64,000 nt of DNA from Apostichopus japonicus (taxonomy: Eukaryota; Echinodermata; Holothuroidea; Aspidochirotida; Stichopodidae). Position 1 is the first letter of the stretch. Each line of letters starts with the position of its first letter. Positions 12,394 through 24,300 of the stretch are shown in pieces. Where the stretch lies: the NCBI RefSeq assembly GCF_037975245.1, contig NC_092569.1, positions 35,068,668-35,132,667 of the forward strand, read 5' to 3'. Below the pieces are notes generated by a model, which made no database searches, was not told where the DNA came from, and saw only the letters and a program-made list of their open reading frames with translations. The translations under genes were made by a program, and so were the position numbers.

Positions 12394-15300
12394 GTAAGTA
12401 GAATAACGGAAATTAGATTTAACATTTCATATCATTACTTTGACGTTTTGAATTTAAATACAAAACATTAATCAGCGGATCAGTTATTATAATTGTAGCA
12501 AATATTCGTTATGTAACTGCTCGATGATGATCTTTAAACTAACGATTCTTATGATTTCAGTTTTTTTCAAGTGCACAAAACCACACTCATATAAAGATGC
12601 CGTTATGCCTTGTGATGGTAACTGTAACAATCAAATAGAGCTAATACCGAGTACCGGTAAGTAACAGTTGCTATTTAAGTAATCTAAGAAGTTATGATGT
12701 AGATAAATGTAGACAAGTAATAAATGTATCAGAGTAAAATCTGACTTTTCTTTCATTGCCAAAGGAACAGTGATTTCATTTAAGGCTTCATTTACATATT
12801 ATATTCAAACGTATATGTCATATGCATAATAGTAATTCCAATGAACTGTTCGGTGAATATATAGAGAATCCCGAAATGAGCCCGAATCTTAGTTAAACGC
12901 TTTGCTTATTCATGGAAAGTTGTAGTGATGATATATTAACAACCATCCTCTCTAAATATAAACTCTTTTTGGCATTCAGCCCTCTGAGTACTGACCCAAA
13001 GGGAAAGAAAGGAAAAGCACCAAGACATCAAATAAATCTGTTTTAGAAGGAAATATATATGCATATTTTCGGTTTAAACGCACCACTCAATGTTTTGATG
13101 GCAGCGGATGTTCAGTTATCTGTTTCTTTAAACAGACTCACTATTATAAAATTCACTTTTTATATATAATTTCGTAAACAAGCTTGATTTACTTCCGTAT
13201 GGTGTTGCAATATATGTAAACGAATGGTAATAAGTCAAACGCAATGCCCGCTATGAGTTCCCGTTGCCGGGTTTTATATCAGGAGTATTGTATGAGAATA
13301 CTTAATTTAAGTTGTATATTACGTTTAATTCTTGTAGGCAGAGTCACCGACATAAAATTGAGTTAATCTTTAAGTCCTAGTTGAAATGTTTGAATACTAA
13401 TATAGACAACATTATTTGCTTTCGTATATCGTTATGTTAACCAAATGGTAATGAGTCAAAAGATATGCTCGAAATAATTGTATATGTTTGTAGGTTGCAT
13501 ATCATGATTTCATGTATCGAAGACTGATTTTAACAGAGTCATTAGTTATAATGGCTATAGTATTTTACAACTACAAAGAATGAATCCAAAATACCAGTTT
13601 AATACACCATCACACATATCATATACCGTGGGGATAATATCAACACAACGCAAAGTAAGAACGCAACAAGCTGATAAGTATTAAGAATAATTACTTTGCT
13701 ATCGAAACATTCTTTCGAATATTTCTCGGCAAACATCTCTAATTCTTTATATCTGACAGTTTGACGAGGTATGTTACATTTTTTCTTAGATGGTTAGATA
13801 TTAATTTAAAGGTTATAAAGAGTTAGCCTAGCTTACATTGGAAACGATAGTAAAACATCTGACACTAATCATTTTCGTTTACAGATGAGAGAATAAAAAC
13901 GGAAACAGCACTGAGTGGAATCAAATCAACATGGATGCACTCTACTGATGAAATGCGATCATTAATGTCAACCGGTGAAACGCTAACACCATCAATAAGT
14001 TCGCTGGGAACGAAATTGAGTGACCGAACAACAACTTCGGTCCACACAACAGATGGAATGCGAATATTACCGTCAACTGATGAAATGACAACACGATCGA
14101 AAAAATTGTTGTCAACAACAGTGATGCCTACAACAGGTAACGATGTAGCATGTGGTGTACTTTTTTAAGTATTTGACTCAGTCATAACACAGATTGGTAT
14201 TCATCATTATTATGTTGACAATGTGAACGTCAAGAAGAATTTGGTTTAACACGGCTTGGACTAATTGAACATTAAGAATGTTGTGTATTAAGGTAAATAT
14301 TTTATAATCGTATGCTAACGTCCTATCATGTGTCTATGTTTTTAATTATTACGAGACCATTGAAATAAATAGTTTTATTATTTATAGTAAATATCAACAA
14401 ATATGGTATTGAATTAATCAATCATGAGATTCAATCAATAAACTAGCAACAACACCGAGTAAATGACTAATTACAACCATGCACTCCACAGATGAAACAA
14501 CATTACTTCGGTCAACCGATAAAATGACAACCATCAACAAAAATGAATTTTCAACAACATCGATGGTCTCAACAGGTAACGTAATTGCTTTTAGTTTTGT
14601 TAAGAGCTTACATGTTTAAGTATAAAATCAACATCATATTTATCTACAACTACAGTTTTTGTCGTCTGAAACTTTGCTCTCAGGTATCTTTATCAGCTGA
14701 TACATTATGAATGTTCGTTTGAGCAACTAACGGACGGCAGTATTAGTTCTTTAGTATGTATACACTTGTTCAAAGTTATTAAAGTTGATATATATTTATC
14801 TTATTTTGAATGGGTCTAAAGAATTAACATGTATTGAAAACGATTGGACAGCAACTAACACTGATCATTTCCCTTTTCAGGTGCGAGAATTAAACAAGAA
14901 ACAACAGTGGGTGAAATCAAGTCAACGTCGATGCTATCTACGGAAGAAATACGTTTATTAACGTCAACCGTTGAAACGCCATCGACAACTACAGATACAA
15001 GTACAACTGTGCTATCAACAACACGGATGCCTACAACAGGTGATTTAAAAATGTGTACCATTATGTCTACAATTACTTCAGTTCACAATTGGAGAAACAA
15101 TTGTAAGAATTAGATAGGCATACTTGTATTCCCTACCGCCTGGCCTTCTCAAATATCTATATTATATAATACTTAGACGGTAAGACACTATTGTAACTTA
15201 CTTTATTTGATTCAACAGTAACATGTTTACATATTTGATTGCTTAGTTTCGTCTCTCAATCAAAATATGTTCTAACAGCCAACCAATAACATTACCACTC

Positions 15301-17804
15301 ACAACAGACATTATTCGCAATGTGCTGAATTAACCTCGGTTTAATTGACCTTTTACATGTCAGAAACAAACTGAAGTGGTAAAGCTACAAGTAACGATAT
15401 TCTGATTGTTACTCTCATTATGATAGTTAAAATAATTCTTATAGTATTATACTTAAGGAGACCTCTTCTGGGATATAATATCTCCGTTCGGAATTTCTGT
15501 TTTTTGTAAACATTTGGCCAGGTGAGCACTTGAAATAACCGTCATGTTGTTGAATGCATAGTAAAGGGCAATTGTAACGACCGCCGACTTGAACATGTCA
15601 TTTTATTTCAGAATCCTGCCCAGCAAACATGATATGGATGAACTGTTCATGCCAAACTACGTGCGATGATCCCGACGGACTCAACGGATGTTTTAAAAGC
15701 TGTGACGATGAACCAGGTTACACGTGTGTCTGTCCAGATGGATTCCTAATCAGAGATGGTGCATGCATACCGTTGTATGAATGCGGATGCTACCACTCGT
15801 CCATGGGAGTCATTTCGGTATTTCCACATAACTCGACATTTGTCATTTTTCGCATGTGTCACGTTTTTCGAAGATCTCTTTTAGAGAGTGTAAATAACAT
15901 CAATATCAATAACTAAACGAGCGCATACATTTCTGTGTCCATACTTATTCCTATTATCAGGTTATTACTTATTCCGTTGAAAAATTTGCTTTCTTTAACC
16001 TTTTACGAAATAGCAATAGTAAAGTATATAAGTATATATAGTATATAAGTTTTTCGAAACGTAATTGGAAGGTTATAGGTTAATCTTAGTCAGATTCGGA
16101 TATCACTTATGACATCTTTAGGTTGGGCAGAAAAATTGATTCGAATATTCGTTTGAAGTTTATATATACCATTCAGAAAATGCAGTAGTCACAACATGCC
16201 GATATCCCAATTTTTTTTTTCTTTTTTGGGGGGGGGGGGGCAATAACGTTCAGATTATAAAATCAAGACAACGAATATAACGTTAACGTTTCCACTAATG
16301 TATTATATATTATTAACCGTTGAATGAAGTCTCATTTGAGCAGAGTTAACATTTTCTCTCGACTTGCTCGTATTCTTGAACATTTCTGCACAGAACGGAT
16401 CATCGCATCTTAACTTGGACTGCACAAGACATTGCACATGTGAAAATGATGTTCTCCACTGTGAAGAATACTCTTGCAGTCATCATGCAACCTGTAAGAA
16501 CCAAGGTCAAAATTCATATTGCGAGTGTAAAGAGAGCTACTGGGGAAATGGTACGACTTGTCAAGTAATCACAAACTGTCAGGATGTTTATAATGGTTTG
16601 TCCACCGAAGAAGGCATTCATTGGATAAGTCCACCTTCTTGGCCACATGAATCATTCCAAGTTTACTGCAAAGATGGTTGGATGGTAAGTTTTCTTTTGG
16701 AAACCAGCACACTTTTCATTTCACTTTTTCGCAGAACTGCAAATACGAAATTAAACTACACCTATTTAAAATGAAATATTCAAATGAGTAAATGTTTTGC
16801 GCAAATGCCTAAAATGAAAGGAATCTATAAGTTCTTTTACTTAAACTTTCATTATAAATATAAGTAAGTTCAATACTCTATCAAAATATTGATCGAACAC
16901 AATGTTAGTATTTGTGGCTGCACGCTGTAATGTCCCTGTCCTTCTCCTAAGCAAACCGTGGAGCTGCTTTTCCCCTGTGATCAGGCAACCAATGCGTTAT
17001 GAGCCATCTCTGACATTTGGAGCTTTAATTACTATCCGAAGTTGTTTCCAAAGATTACTAACAGCCATGCACTCACTTTATCAAATCTTGGCTTCCCTAA
17101 CTAACGTCAGAAGTTCATGATATCAGGCTCTGGATCATATTTTCACCAGTGTTACCTTACGATTCGTAACTTGAGTAATGATTTTAATCCTTGTTGGGCT
17201 ACATGAGATATACCATCTAATTTAACGATCATGTAGGAATTGGATTGAGAAACAACGTTGTTCGAAGAAGATAAATACCATCATAGTAACATCATCGGTC
17301 TTTCCTAATTATCATTTTTGAAGTTTTCTCAAAGAAGGTATTTATCGTGGGACAAATTCATATTAAGTTGAGATATTACATGATCTCTTCCAGACGCAAT
17401 TCTTGTTATCCGAATGAAAACTGTAGATCTTGTCAACAAAATATTCGGCTTATACACTATGTATAGTTCTATGATTATAGCGGTTACTTTTTATACAGCT
17501 GTTTCAGAAGCGGGTTGGTGGATCTGTTTCATTTTATGAGACTTGGAATAACTACAGAGATGGATTTGGTGATCTTAACTCTAGTTTCTGGCTTGGAAAT
17601 GAGAAATTACACGTCATATCAGCTCAGAGTGATCATCAACTAAGAATTGATATTTGGTTCAACAATACCAATGATGACAGTGCATATCTTCATTACAACC
17701 TGTTTCGAGTTAGCTCCGAGGCAACACAATACCAGATAACGCTTGGAAGCTACACAGGGAGCTACGGTATTGCTCCGCGAATAGCAAATACCTCTGAACA
17801 GTAG
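12312..17804 (+). CDS. Gene A: secreted Thr-rich/TIL/EGF/FReD protein, eight exons, FReD C-terminus missing
   Basis: Exons: 12312-12393, 12561-12656, 13885-14136, 14492-14575 (doubtful), 14881-15039, 15612-15817, 16394-16684 and 17499-17804. All introns are GT-AG and the phases agree, giving 491 residues. Residues 1 to about 24 are a signal peptide. Residues 60-225 are a Thr/Ser-rich, mucin-like stalk. Residues 225-293 are a TIL domain with ten or more cysteines. Residues 294-390 carry an EGF-like module ending GNGTTCQ and the start of the FReD (FQVYCKDGW). Residues 391-480 are the FReD middle (FWLGNEK, QLRID). The usual last FReD exon (calcium loop, GxWWY, MKIRP) is not found downstream. Reading through the donor at 17766 ends at TAG 17802-17804, next to a (TA)n tract. 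Expected to be secreted; a lectin-like function is a family inference. It may be a recently truncated gene. Confidence 0.7.
12561..12656 (+). CDS. Gene A exon 2
   Basis: Acceptor ATTTCAG and donor GTAAG. The 96 nt keep phase 1. Encodes about 32 residues with three cysteines (KCTKP, PCDGNC); no domain recognised. Confidence 0.65.
13885..14136 (+). CDS. Gene A exon 3 (Thr/Ser-rich stalk cassette)
   Basis: Acceptor TTTACAG and donor GTAACG, 252 nt, phase 1-1. Encodes two internal repeats around STDEM / TTDGM and ends MPTTG. Rich in Thr and Ser, so likely O-glycosylated (inference). Confidence 0.75.
14492..14575 (+). CDS. Gene A exon 4, decayed stalk cassette (doubtful)
   Basis: Shares the STDE motif and the ending VSTG with donor GTAACG of exons 3 and 5. 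The homologous 5' part has stop codons, and the only usable acceptor (CCACAG) lacks a pyrimidine tract. At 84 nt, phase 1-1, skipping it keeps the frame. Confidence 0.4.
14881..15039 (+). CDS. Gene A exon 5 (Thr/Ser-rich stalk cassette)
   Basis: Strong acceptor CCCTTTTCAG and donor GTGATT, 159 nt, phase 1-1. It begins GARIK and ends RMPTTG, like exon 3, showing exon duplication within the stalk. Confidence 0.75.
15612..15817 (+). CDS. Gene A exon 6 (TIL domain)
   Basis: Acceptor TTTATTTCAG. Encodes CPAN, MNCSCQTTCDDP, YTCVCPDGFLIRDGACIP and YECGCY, the cysteine pattern of a trypsin-inhibitor-like domain. Phase 1 in, 0 out; donor TCG|GTATTT. The same phases occur in the TIL exon of gene B1. 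Confidence 0.85.
16210..16241. repeat. Homopolymer pair (T)n(G)n in gene A intron
   Basis: Two T runs followed by 12 G. Confidence 0.85.
16394..16684 (+). CDS. Gene A exon 7 (post-TIL cysteine module, EGF-like, FReD start)
   Basis: 97 codons, phase 0-0, acceptor CTGCACAG and donor GTAAGT. Contains CTCENDVLHCEEYSC, then an EGF-like stretch (ATCKNQG, YCECKESYWGNGTTC), then the first FReD segment (NCQDVY, ESFQVYCKDGW). Confidence 0.85.
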
Positions 17805-17910
17805 TGTGGTTCAGTTGACTGAACGTTGAAGTATATTCATTTGTTAAGTGAAAGAGTCCAAGAGAGAGATGGGGAGTTTAATCTGATAATGCCAATGAAG
17901 TTCTTAGAAT
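17440..17910 (+). repeat. Inverted duplicate partner of 9590-10120
   Basis: Exon 8 of gene A plus about 60 bp upstream and 110 bp downstream of it matches the reverse complement of 9590-10120, including intron words such as TTATACACTA and AATCTGATAATG. Homology stops at the (TA)n tract on the right. Confidence 0.8.
17499..17804 (+). CDS. Gene A exon 8 (FReD middle; terminal as found)
   Basis: Acceptor TTATACAG, then LFQKRVGGSVSFYETW, GDGF-like DGFGDLNSSFWLGNEK and HQLRIDIW. The family boundary is at 17766 (phase 1, next bases GTATTG). With no following FReD exon the frame continues 12 codons to TAG. Confidence 0.75.
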   Translation: MFQKRVGGSVSFYETWNNYRDGFGDLNSSFWLGNEKLHVISAQSDHQLRIDIWFNNTNDDSAYLHYNLFRVSSEATQYQITLGSYTGSYGIAPRIANTSEQ

Positions 17911-17914
17911 ACAT

Positions 17915-17916
<2 letters not shown>

Positions 17917-17977
<61 letters not shown>

Positions 17978-17980
17978 ATA

Positions 17981-18008
<28 letters not shown>
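17917..18008. repeat. (TA)n microsatellite
   Basis: About 90 bp of TA with a few interruptions, at the end of the inverted duplication and just after the truncated FReD of gene A. Confidence 0.95.
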
Positions 18009-18012
<4 letters not shown>

Positions 18013-18049
18013 TTGGTATATTTGTTTACTTCAACGCATGATAGCTGGG

Positions 18050-18101
18050 ACTTAGGTTTACCTCGGGGACAGGTTTACCTGACACCAGGTAAACCTAAGT
18101 T
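18050..18101. repeat. Short inverted repeat
   Basis: CTTAGGTTTACCT and AGGTAAACCTAAG are perfect inverted arms about 25 bp apart, with a further AGGTTTACCT between them. Confidence 0.7.
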
Positions 18102-18109
18102 TAACCTAA

Positions 18110-18424
18110 TGTTTTATGTATTCAATATATACAAGGCCTTAGCCACAGGGACCATAGGAATACGAACTTGGCCAACCCCCCCCCCCCCTCCCATCTTCCC
18201 CTCGAAAGTTTCTATCAAATGGTTAACAAATGTTATAACACCCGAAAGCAAATGTATTTAATATATAATGAAAATGATAGCATCTTTGCTTCTAAACACC
18301 CTTACCGAGACAAAATTCTCTCAAAGGTGAGGGGACGCTCCTCCCCTTAAGCCCCACCCCTCTCTTAAGATCTCTCCCTAGTACGGACGTCCACCTAAAA
18401 TTTGAATTAAATTTCTACAGAATT
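18110..18424. mobile_element. Dispersed repeat, copy 1
   Basis: Highly similar to 42228-42536 over about 300 bp (shared words: CACAGGGACCAT, ATGGTTAACAAATGTTATAA, AGTACGGACGTCCACC). A third, more diverged piece lies at 50399-50605. Probably a non-autonomous transposon. Confidence 0.7.
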
Positions 18425-18429
18425 TCTAC

Positions 18430-19200
18430 ATGGCATACTGCCATTACAATGCAATTCAAGTACTCCACATTTACATTTCAATCTGTGTTTTATTGACCTT
18501 TGACTTGGAGTATATTATTTTGGTAATAACATATTGTTATAACTAACTAAACAAATCTCCTCCCTAAGTTCCCCATCTCCAAACTCCTGCAAATGCTTTG
18601 AGTAAATGTTGCATCATTTTATTCAAGAAGTTAGTGAACTAGAAGCTACAGTGATTATAATTTATGAATGGGGGTGGCTGAAAGCTTTATGCCAGAAAGA
18701 AGATGCTTAATTAATCTACTGTACTTACCCAATGTACTGACAGGTCAAACAACTGTTTGCAGTTTGATAGTCTTAAAGGTTACAAAGTTCACATCATAAT
18801 ACATCTTAATGTTAGTCATCTTTCAGATCGTTATCATAGATCGTATCATAAATATTTCCTTTTTATCATAAACCAGTTGTAAGCAACGGAAGAAGATGTT
18901 TTGGAGCGTGAGAAGCAAAGGGTAGAAGGAATCACTCCAACTGAGTGAGAAGGAGGACATAAATCAATTAAAACAGGATCTCTGACCGTTTCCATCTGAG
19001 TGAAAGAAGGTATTTCTTTCTATCTTAAAAGATCACAGAAAGCCACCAAACACAACGAGTGAATTTGTTTGAAAACGGAGCTGGATAAGTGATTGAATTC
19101 AACGTTTCAACTTGGCCCGTTTCGCAGAATGAAAAACCATGAATAAGGGGAAAAAGTTTACTTGTTGAATTAAAAAAAAATAATAATAGGAAAATATCGA
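18430..19200. other. Unassigned
   Basis: No coding, RNA or transposon signal that I can name. Confidence 0.3.
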
Positions 19201-19348
19201 CAAACGTTTCAAACGTTGGTCAAGGCTATTTATAGTACTGGTAGGTATAGTGACAATAATTGGTCCTGGCTTGTGGGCAGGTCAGCACTTTGCTTAGGCT
19301 GCGGCTATGTCGGTAGTTGCTATGGAAGCAATAGTGAAGTATATAGTG

Positions 19349-19497
19349 CTAGTACACGAAGAGCATACGTTATTCCCAGCTTACAAACTGGATTAAAAAT
19401 GGTCAACTATCTATCGTGATATTTTGCCGTGACATAGATAACCATTTTTAATCCAATTTGCAAGTTAAGGAATAATAGATGCCCTTCCTGTACTAAT
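19349..19497. mobile_element. Foldback / MITE-like inverted repeat
   Basis: Arms of about 65 bp (19349-19415 and 19431-19497) are imperfect reverse complements around GTGATATTTTGCCGT. The inner core GATTAAAAATGGT / ACCATTTTTAATC is perfect. Confidence 0.65.
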
Positions 19498-19549
19498 ATT
19501 ATTCTTTAATATTCCTTAGGGAAGACCGTGTCAAAGGCCATTTTAACAG

Positions 19550-19932
19550 TTATACAATAATTCGAGATATCTATCTACAATTTAAATCGAGATATTCGAA
19601 ATTTAATTCGAGATATCTGCAATTAATTTCAAATATCTCAAATTAAGTTGAAAAAATCTCTAATCATTTCAGATATCTCCAATTCAACTTGAGATATCAG
19701 AAATTGCATTTTCGATATCTTGAATTTTATTTAAGATATCTCAAATTGATTTTAAGATATCAAGACTAATGAAAGATATCAAAATGGAACATTATTTAAA
19801 ATCCTCGAATTGAATTCGAGAAATCAGAATTGAATTCAAGATATCAAAAATTGAATTAGAGATATAAAAGAATTCGAATTTGAGATATTCAAAATAGAAT
19901 TCAAGATATCAAGAGTTGAATTAGAGATATTG
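19550..19932. repeat. GATATC/GAATTC minisatellite
   Basis: About 18-19 copies of a degenerate ~20-bp unit of the form AATTGAATTCGAGATATC. Both halves are palindromic, so units read nearly the same on both strands. Confidence 0.8.
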
Positions 19933-19939
19933 TTAATGA

Positions 19940-20930
19940 AGTCTGCAAGTAAGGAGAAGAAAGCTAATTATAATGTCCTGGATAGCTTAAGGGGATTACA
20001 AAGCTGGGATTACTTAGGAGTGTAAAGACTTGCTAATAGGATTAAAGGATAAAGCTAGAGATGAGGAGAGGGGTTTAGGGCAGTTGGGCTGTGGCTTTTG
20101 TGAGGTGAAGAGTTAAGGTAATAACAAGAGACAAGGAAAGGGAGAAGCCTAGGTTGTGTGAGACGATAGCGGTGATAGTGTTGGAAGGTAGCAGAGTTTG
20201 TTGATGAAGGCTGGATGTTTTGTGATTGTGAAAGGAAGCAGTGGCATTTTGTGGAGTCCGATAATAAAAGAAGAAAAGCATCGAATAACATTGTCCTTAA
20301 CTTATTAAACCAAACTACGTAATTACATGGTGGTGACGGTTTAAAAGAAGAAATGCCTCGGTGTTTGCCGACTACCATTGTGATAAATCCGCTACCAGCT
20401 AAAAGTCAATGAGATTCAAAAAGATATAACTTTAGCCAATGTGTTAGTCATTCAGACAATTTGTTAATTTAACAGAAAATAGGAAAAAAACACAGGAAAC
20501 TTGGGCGAAACGGATGGATGGTAATCTTTTCAGAAAACATCTGAAGAAGCAAGATCCCGAAGGTATGTAACGACATCATACACCCGCATAGTGGTGGAGC
20601 TGACTGTACGGTGGAGATCATTCAACGCCCAATTATGGAGGCAGAGTTGTCCGTTTAAAAACAAGCTGTTACATAAAAATGCATATGCGTTAATCAAGGT
20701 GGAAGAAGTCATTGTTTTTGGTGGCAAGAAGAAAGACAAATATAGAATACAGACAGCAACCAACTATGACAGCTGAGGCACTTTTATAGATTTCTTTGAG
20801 GAGTTCTTCTTGGACACTTTCTCGCTGAAACTGTGGTGGAGATCGCACATACATTAAGGTTGTAAACCGTTATTTATTGATAATTGCTATTTCATATTCT
20901 CCATTTAAGGGTGCATCATGTATAATTTAA
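19940..20930. other. Unassigned, probably old transposon sequence
   Basis: Open stretches on both strands are short. 20591-20776 (+) has a lysine-rich frame (IVFGGKKKDKYRI) that I cannot place. Proximity to the gag remnant suggests retroelement debris. Confidence 0.25.
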
Positions 20931-20935
20931 GATCA

Positions 20936-21380
20936 GAGAAAAGGGAATTGAAAATGAACACGACAGATAAAAGGGAGGACCAAACTTGTTCACCACGGGT
21001 ACCTGAAGGTCTTCCAAAAGAAATGCGGATAAACTACCTACTAGAGATACGTAAGATAGAAGCACACATTGAAATAGAAAAGTGAAAACCAAATCATGAA
21101 AAACAAAAACAAAAAGTCCAAACAAGATCATGAACTGAACAAAGCTAAAGTAGAGGCAGATACAGAAGTAAAACTAAAGCAACTTCAGATAGAGAACGAA
21201 ACTGCCAAAGTTCAAGTGAACCCAACGTATAAGTGGCAAGTGGTGAAAGTGTAAATTTGATGAAGGTGCCTCGTCTGCATGAGAATGAAGATGCTGATGT
21301 ATATATCTAAGAGGTTTTGAAATGTTAGCAGAAACAAAGAAGTGGGATAAATCACAGTGGGCAATATTTTTGGTTATTTG
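20936..21380 (+). pseudogene. Retroelement gag remnant
   Basis: Plus-strand fragments in several frames contain a charged helical segment (KLKQLQIENETAKVQV), then VNLMKVPRLHENEDADVYI, then FEMLAETKKWDKSQWAIFL. This order (coiled helix, then a conserved helical gag core) matches the gag region of LTR retroelements found in many aquatic animals. Stops and frameshifts break it in at least three places. No pol, LTR or integrase was seen nearby. Confidence 0.55.
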
Positions 21381-21399
21381 GTTTTCATACATTATGCTA

Positions 21400-24300
21400 T
21401 AATGTTAAAGAAATTTAAAGCAACATGATATGCTAATTTTTCAAATATCTTGGAAAAGACTTGCAATACAGGAATTGGCCTATAGTGATCTTTCATCTTT
21501 TTCTGTTAATTTATTTGTAGTCAGGAAAAGTACTTGTAATTTTAAGATCATTAGGCACATTATACTACTATTAAAACACCTGTTTACAAAATAGCTGAAT
21601 GGACGAACAATAATGTAATTAAACGCTTTAACAACTTTACAATGAATATTATGATTGTCCTTGACCACCATTTTGAAGATCTTTGATATATTCCATGATA
21701 ACTTCGTCATCATCGGTGGAATACAAAAACACACAATGATCATGTATACACCAGCTCTTCTTAATTTTGGAGCAACTAATACACCCTTGAAGAGGGAAAT
21801 AACGGTCATATAAGAAGATACAAAAGAATAAGTTATAAGTAGAATTAGAATCATTTAATATTAGAACATCAGTCCAAACCACATGTGAAAGATCCCAATG
21901 AAATGAAGTTAAAGCACTTTGCGTCAATTTACGGTGTAACTTTGTAGACCTTTTCCTCCTAGATATATATGCCAATCATAAGGGGTAGGGAGGGGGCAGG
22001 AGACACGTCCCCACTTCTAGGGGGTGGGGACAGGTTTGGTAACTGATTCGCGTATGCGCTGGAGTATCACCCAGACTCATTATGACTCGTGTATCCCATA
22101 GAGGGAGCTGAAACATTGTGCTACATGAGATTAGTATGTTAATAACTTTAAATTCTCATCTGCTCGACCACCAGATGAAAAATAGAACTTTGCAACTGGG
22201 TTGAAATAAGAATTATGGTTTTCATTGTTAGCGTAAATTAAATGAGGAACCGCGCTCATATATCTCTGAGGCTATCTGCACAGGCCACTATAGATAATGA
22301 AAGCCCGAAGCATTCGCTAATCTTCTTGCAGTATATTATTAATTTTTTATAATAGTATATCGAATTTCACGTACAAGCATAACACTATATGTGTAAATAA
22401 TATTGTGGGATCAGTTTAGTTAGCAAAGTCACCCAGGATAGTTTTGAAGTGTTTTTGAGCAAATTACATATATCAAACGAGATTTGAGACACATACATAT
22501 ATGGTGCTAAGCCTGGGTGCAAAGCTGCTAGTCATGTTGTTGTTATAACCATGTTAATCATTATACCTCAAGTTATACTTTAGAAGTTATGTACATATGT
22601 TCACAAAATATTTTGTTTGTGTTTTAGTTCACTGGTGCCAACTACAGGGCCGTAGCCTGCGGGGGTAGGGGTGGGGCAGCTGCCCCTTGAGATTTTCACT
22701 TCCTAAATGAAAGTAAGCCTACGATAATATGAACGTCTGGACATTTTGCGAAATGTTCATATCATTTCTTTTGATTTCATTAGTCAGTAGTGTGCAACCT
22801 CAAGATTCTAGGCACGTGTTGTATGAATGGCGTTCAAAGAGAACACAAGGTTTAGTTTAACCGTTCATCACGTATATGCACAATAAATGTAGAGAGCTTC
22901 TAAGATTTAACCTGCATGAACATTGTAGTAGTCTGATGTCAAACTACGGTTCATAATTATATTTATTACGTCTATGTGTCCGTCTATATCCGTCTATGTG
23001 TAGGCCAATGAGTTTTATTTTAAGCCCCTATATCAGTGCCCCAATGTTTTAACTATGAATATGGAGGCACTCAGTCACCTTCACGGCCCACACACTGAGC
23101 TCAAACTCAAATATCCCCCCCCCTCCCTAATAAGTCCCTTTTGGCATGTAAAACAGATAATTATAACACACATCTAACAGTTAATTTACACCTAAATTCC
23201 CCAATTGATTCCCCTTAGCATATATAGACTACGGCTACCATCAGAATGCCATATAGCGTGCTTTTATCTCTTCACTTACCTGTGTAGAAACAATGGATAA
23301 CGCAGAGTTTACAAAGTAACGTAAAGATTTAATTCTTCTTCTACAAAGTGGTTTACCGAATAAAATTTTTCCCATTAACCTTATCTGAGTGGTAAATTTT
23401 CAAAACATGAGATCTCAAAGTGTTTCGATGAAACTGACATGGCCTGGGAAGTGCCATTTCCGGCAACCTGGAAGGCATATTTTTAAAAACATTATGGAAC
23501 ACGAAAAGGGAAACTTATTTCGTTGTGTAGTCTAAATTTGTTGTTGTTGAAACTAAAGTTGTTGCTGCTATTTTAAGATGCTGTTGCTTAAACTGACGTT
23601 GATGTATAAACTTCCGTTGTCTAAACTTACGTCGTTGTCATCTGCGCTGTTCAACATTATTGCTCAACCACGGAAATGTTAATAATAGGTGTTTAGCACG
23701 AAATTAAACATACATCACCAGCGCAGGAGAATGCATGATACGTAGGCTGCTACCACTACAACTACTAGGCCTACTACTGTTACACCAGGGAGTTCCATAA
23801 AACGCCCTGGTTACACCTAGAGCCATATTGGAACTCTTACTACTGCTACTAATAGACTCAACAATGAAAATAATTCTAAACAGTCTGCACTACCCACATC
23901 CCTTTTCGCGTTCCATAAAACATTCTTGCTACACTCTCGCCAACCGATGGTGGCGCTCAGATAGTGTCATGATGATCCCTTTTAGGAATGGCCCACCCAC
24001 TAAAAATTTCTTTAAAAGGCCCTGTTTAACGCACCTCAAAGCATCACTGTGCAACATTTGGACGATACATAATGTTTCTCGATGTTCCTCAACTCTGTAT
24101 GGAACGCGAAAAGTAAAAAGTTTAAGAATGTTTCCATTTGGGTTTAAGTTTCAATTAACCATGATACGGCTCTAAGTCACATCCGGATGTTAAATAGCCA
24201 AGTCTTCCTTAATTTAAGTCCAATCACTTGTCAGATGTTGACTTTTGTTAAAATTTATCTATGACTGACATATCAATCCAGGGACCAAACAGAAGCAACT

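Noticed and set aside
23828-24175. 115-codon plus-strand frame
   Set aside because: No recognised motif; lies among repeated words and lacks gene signals.
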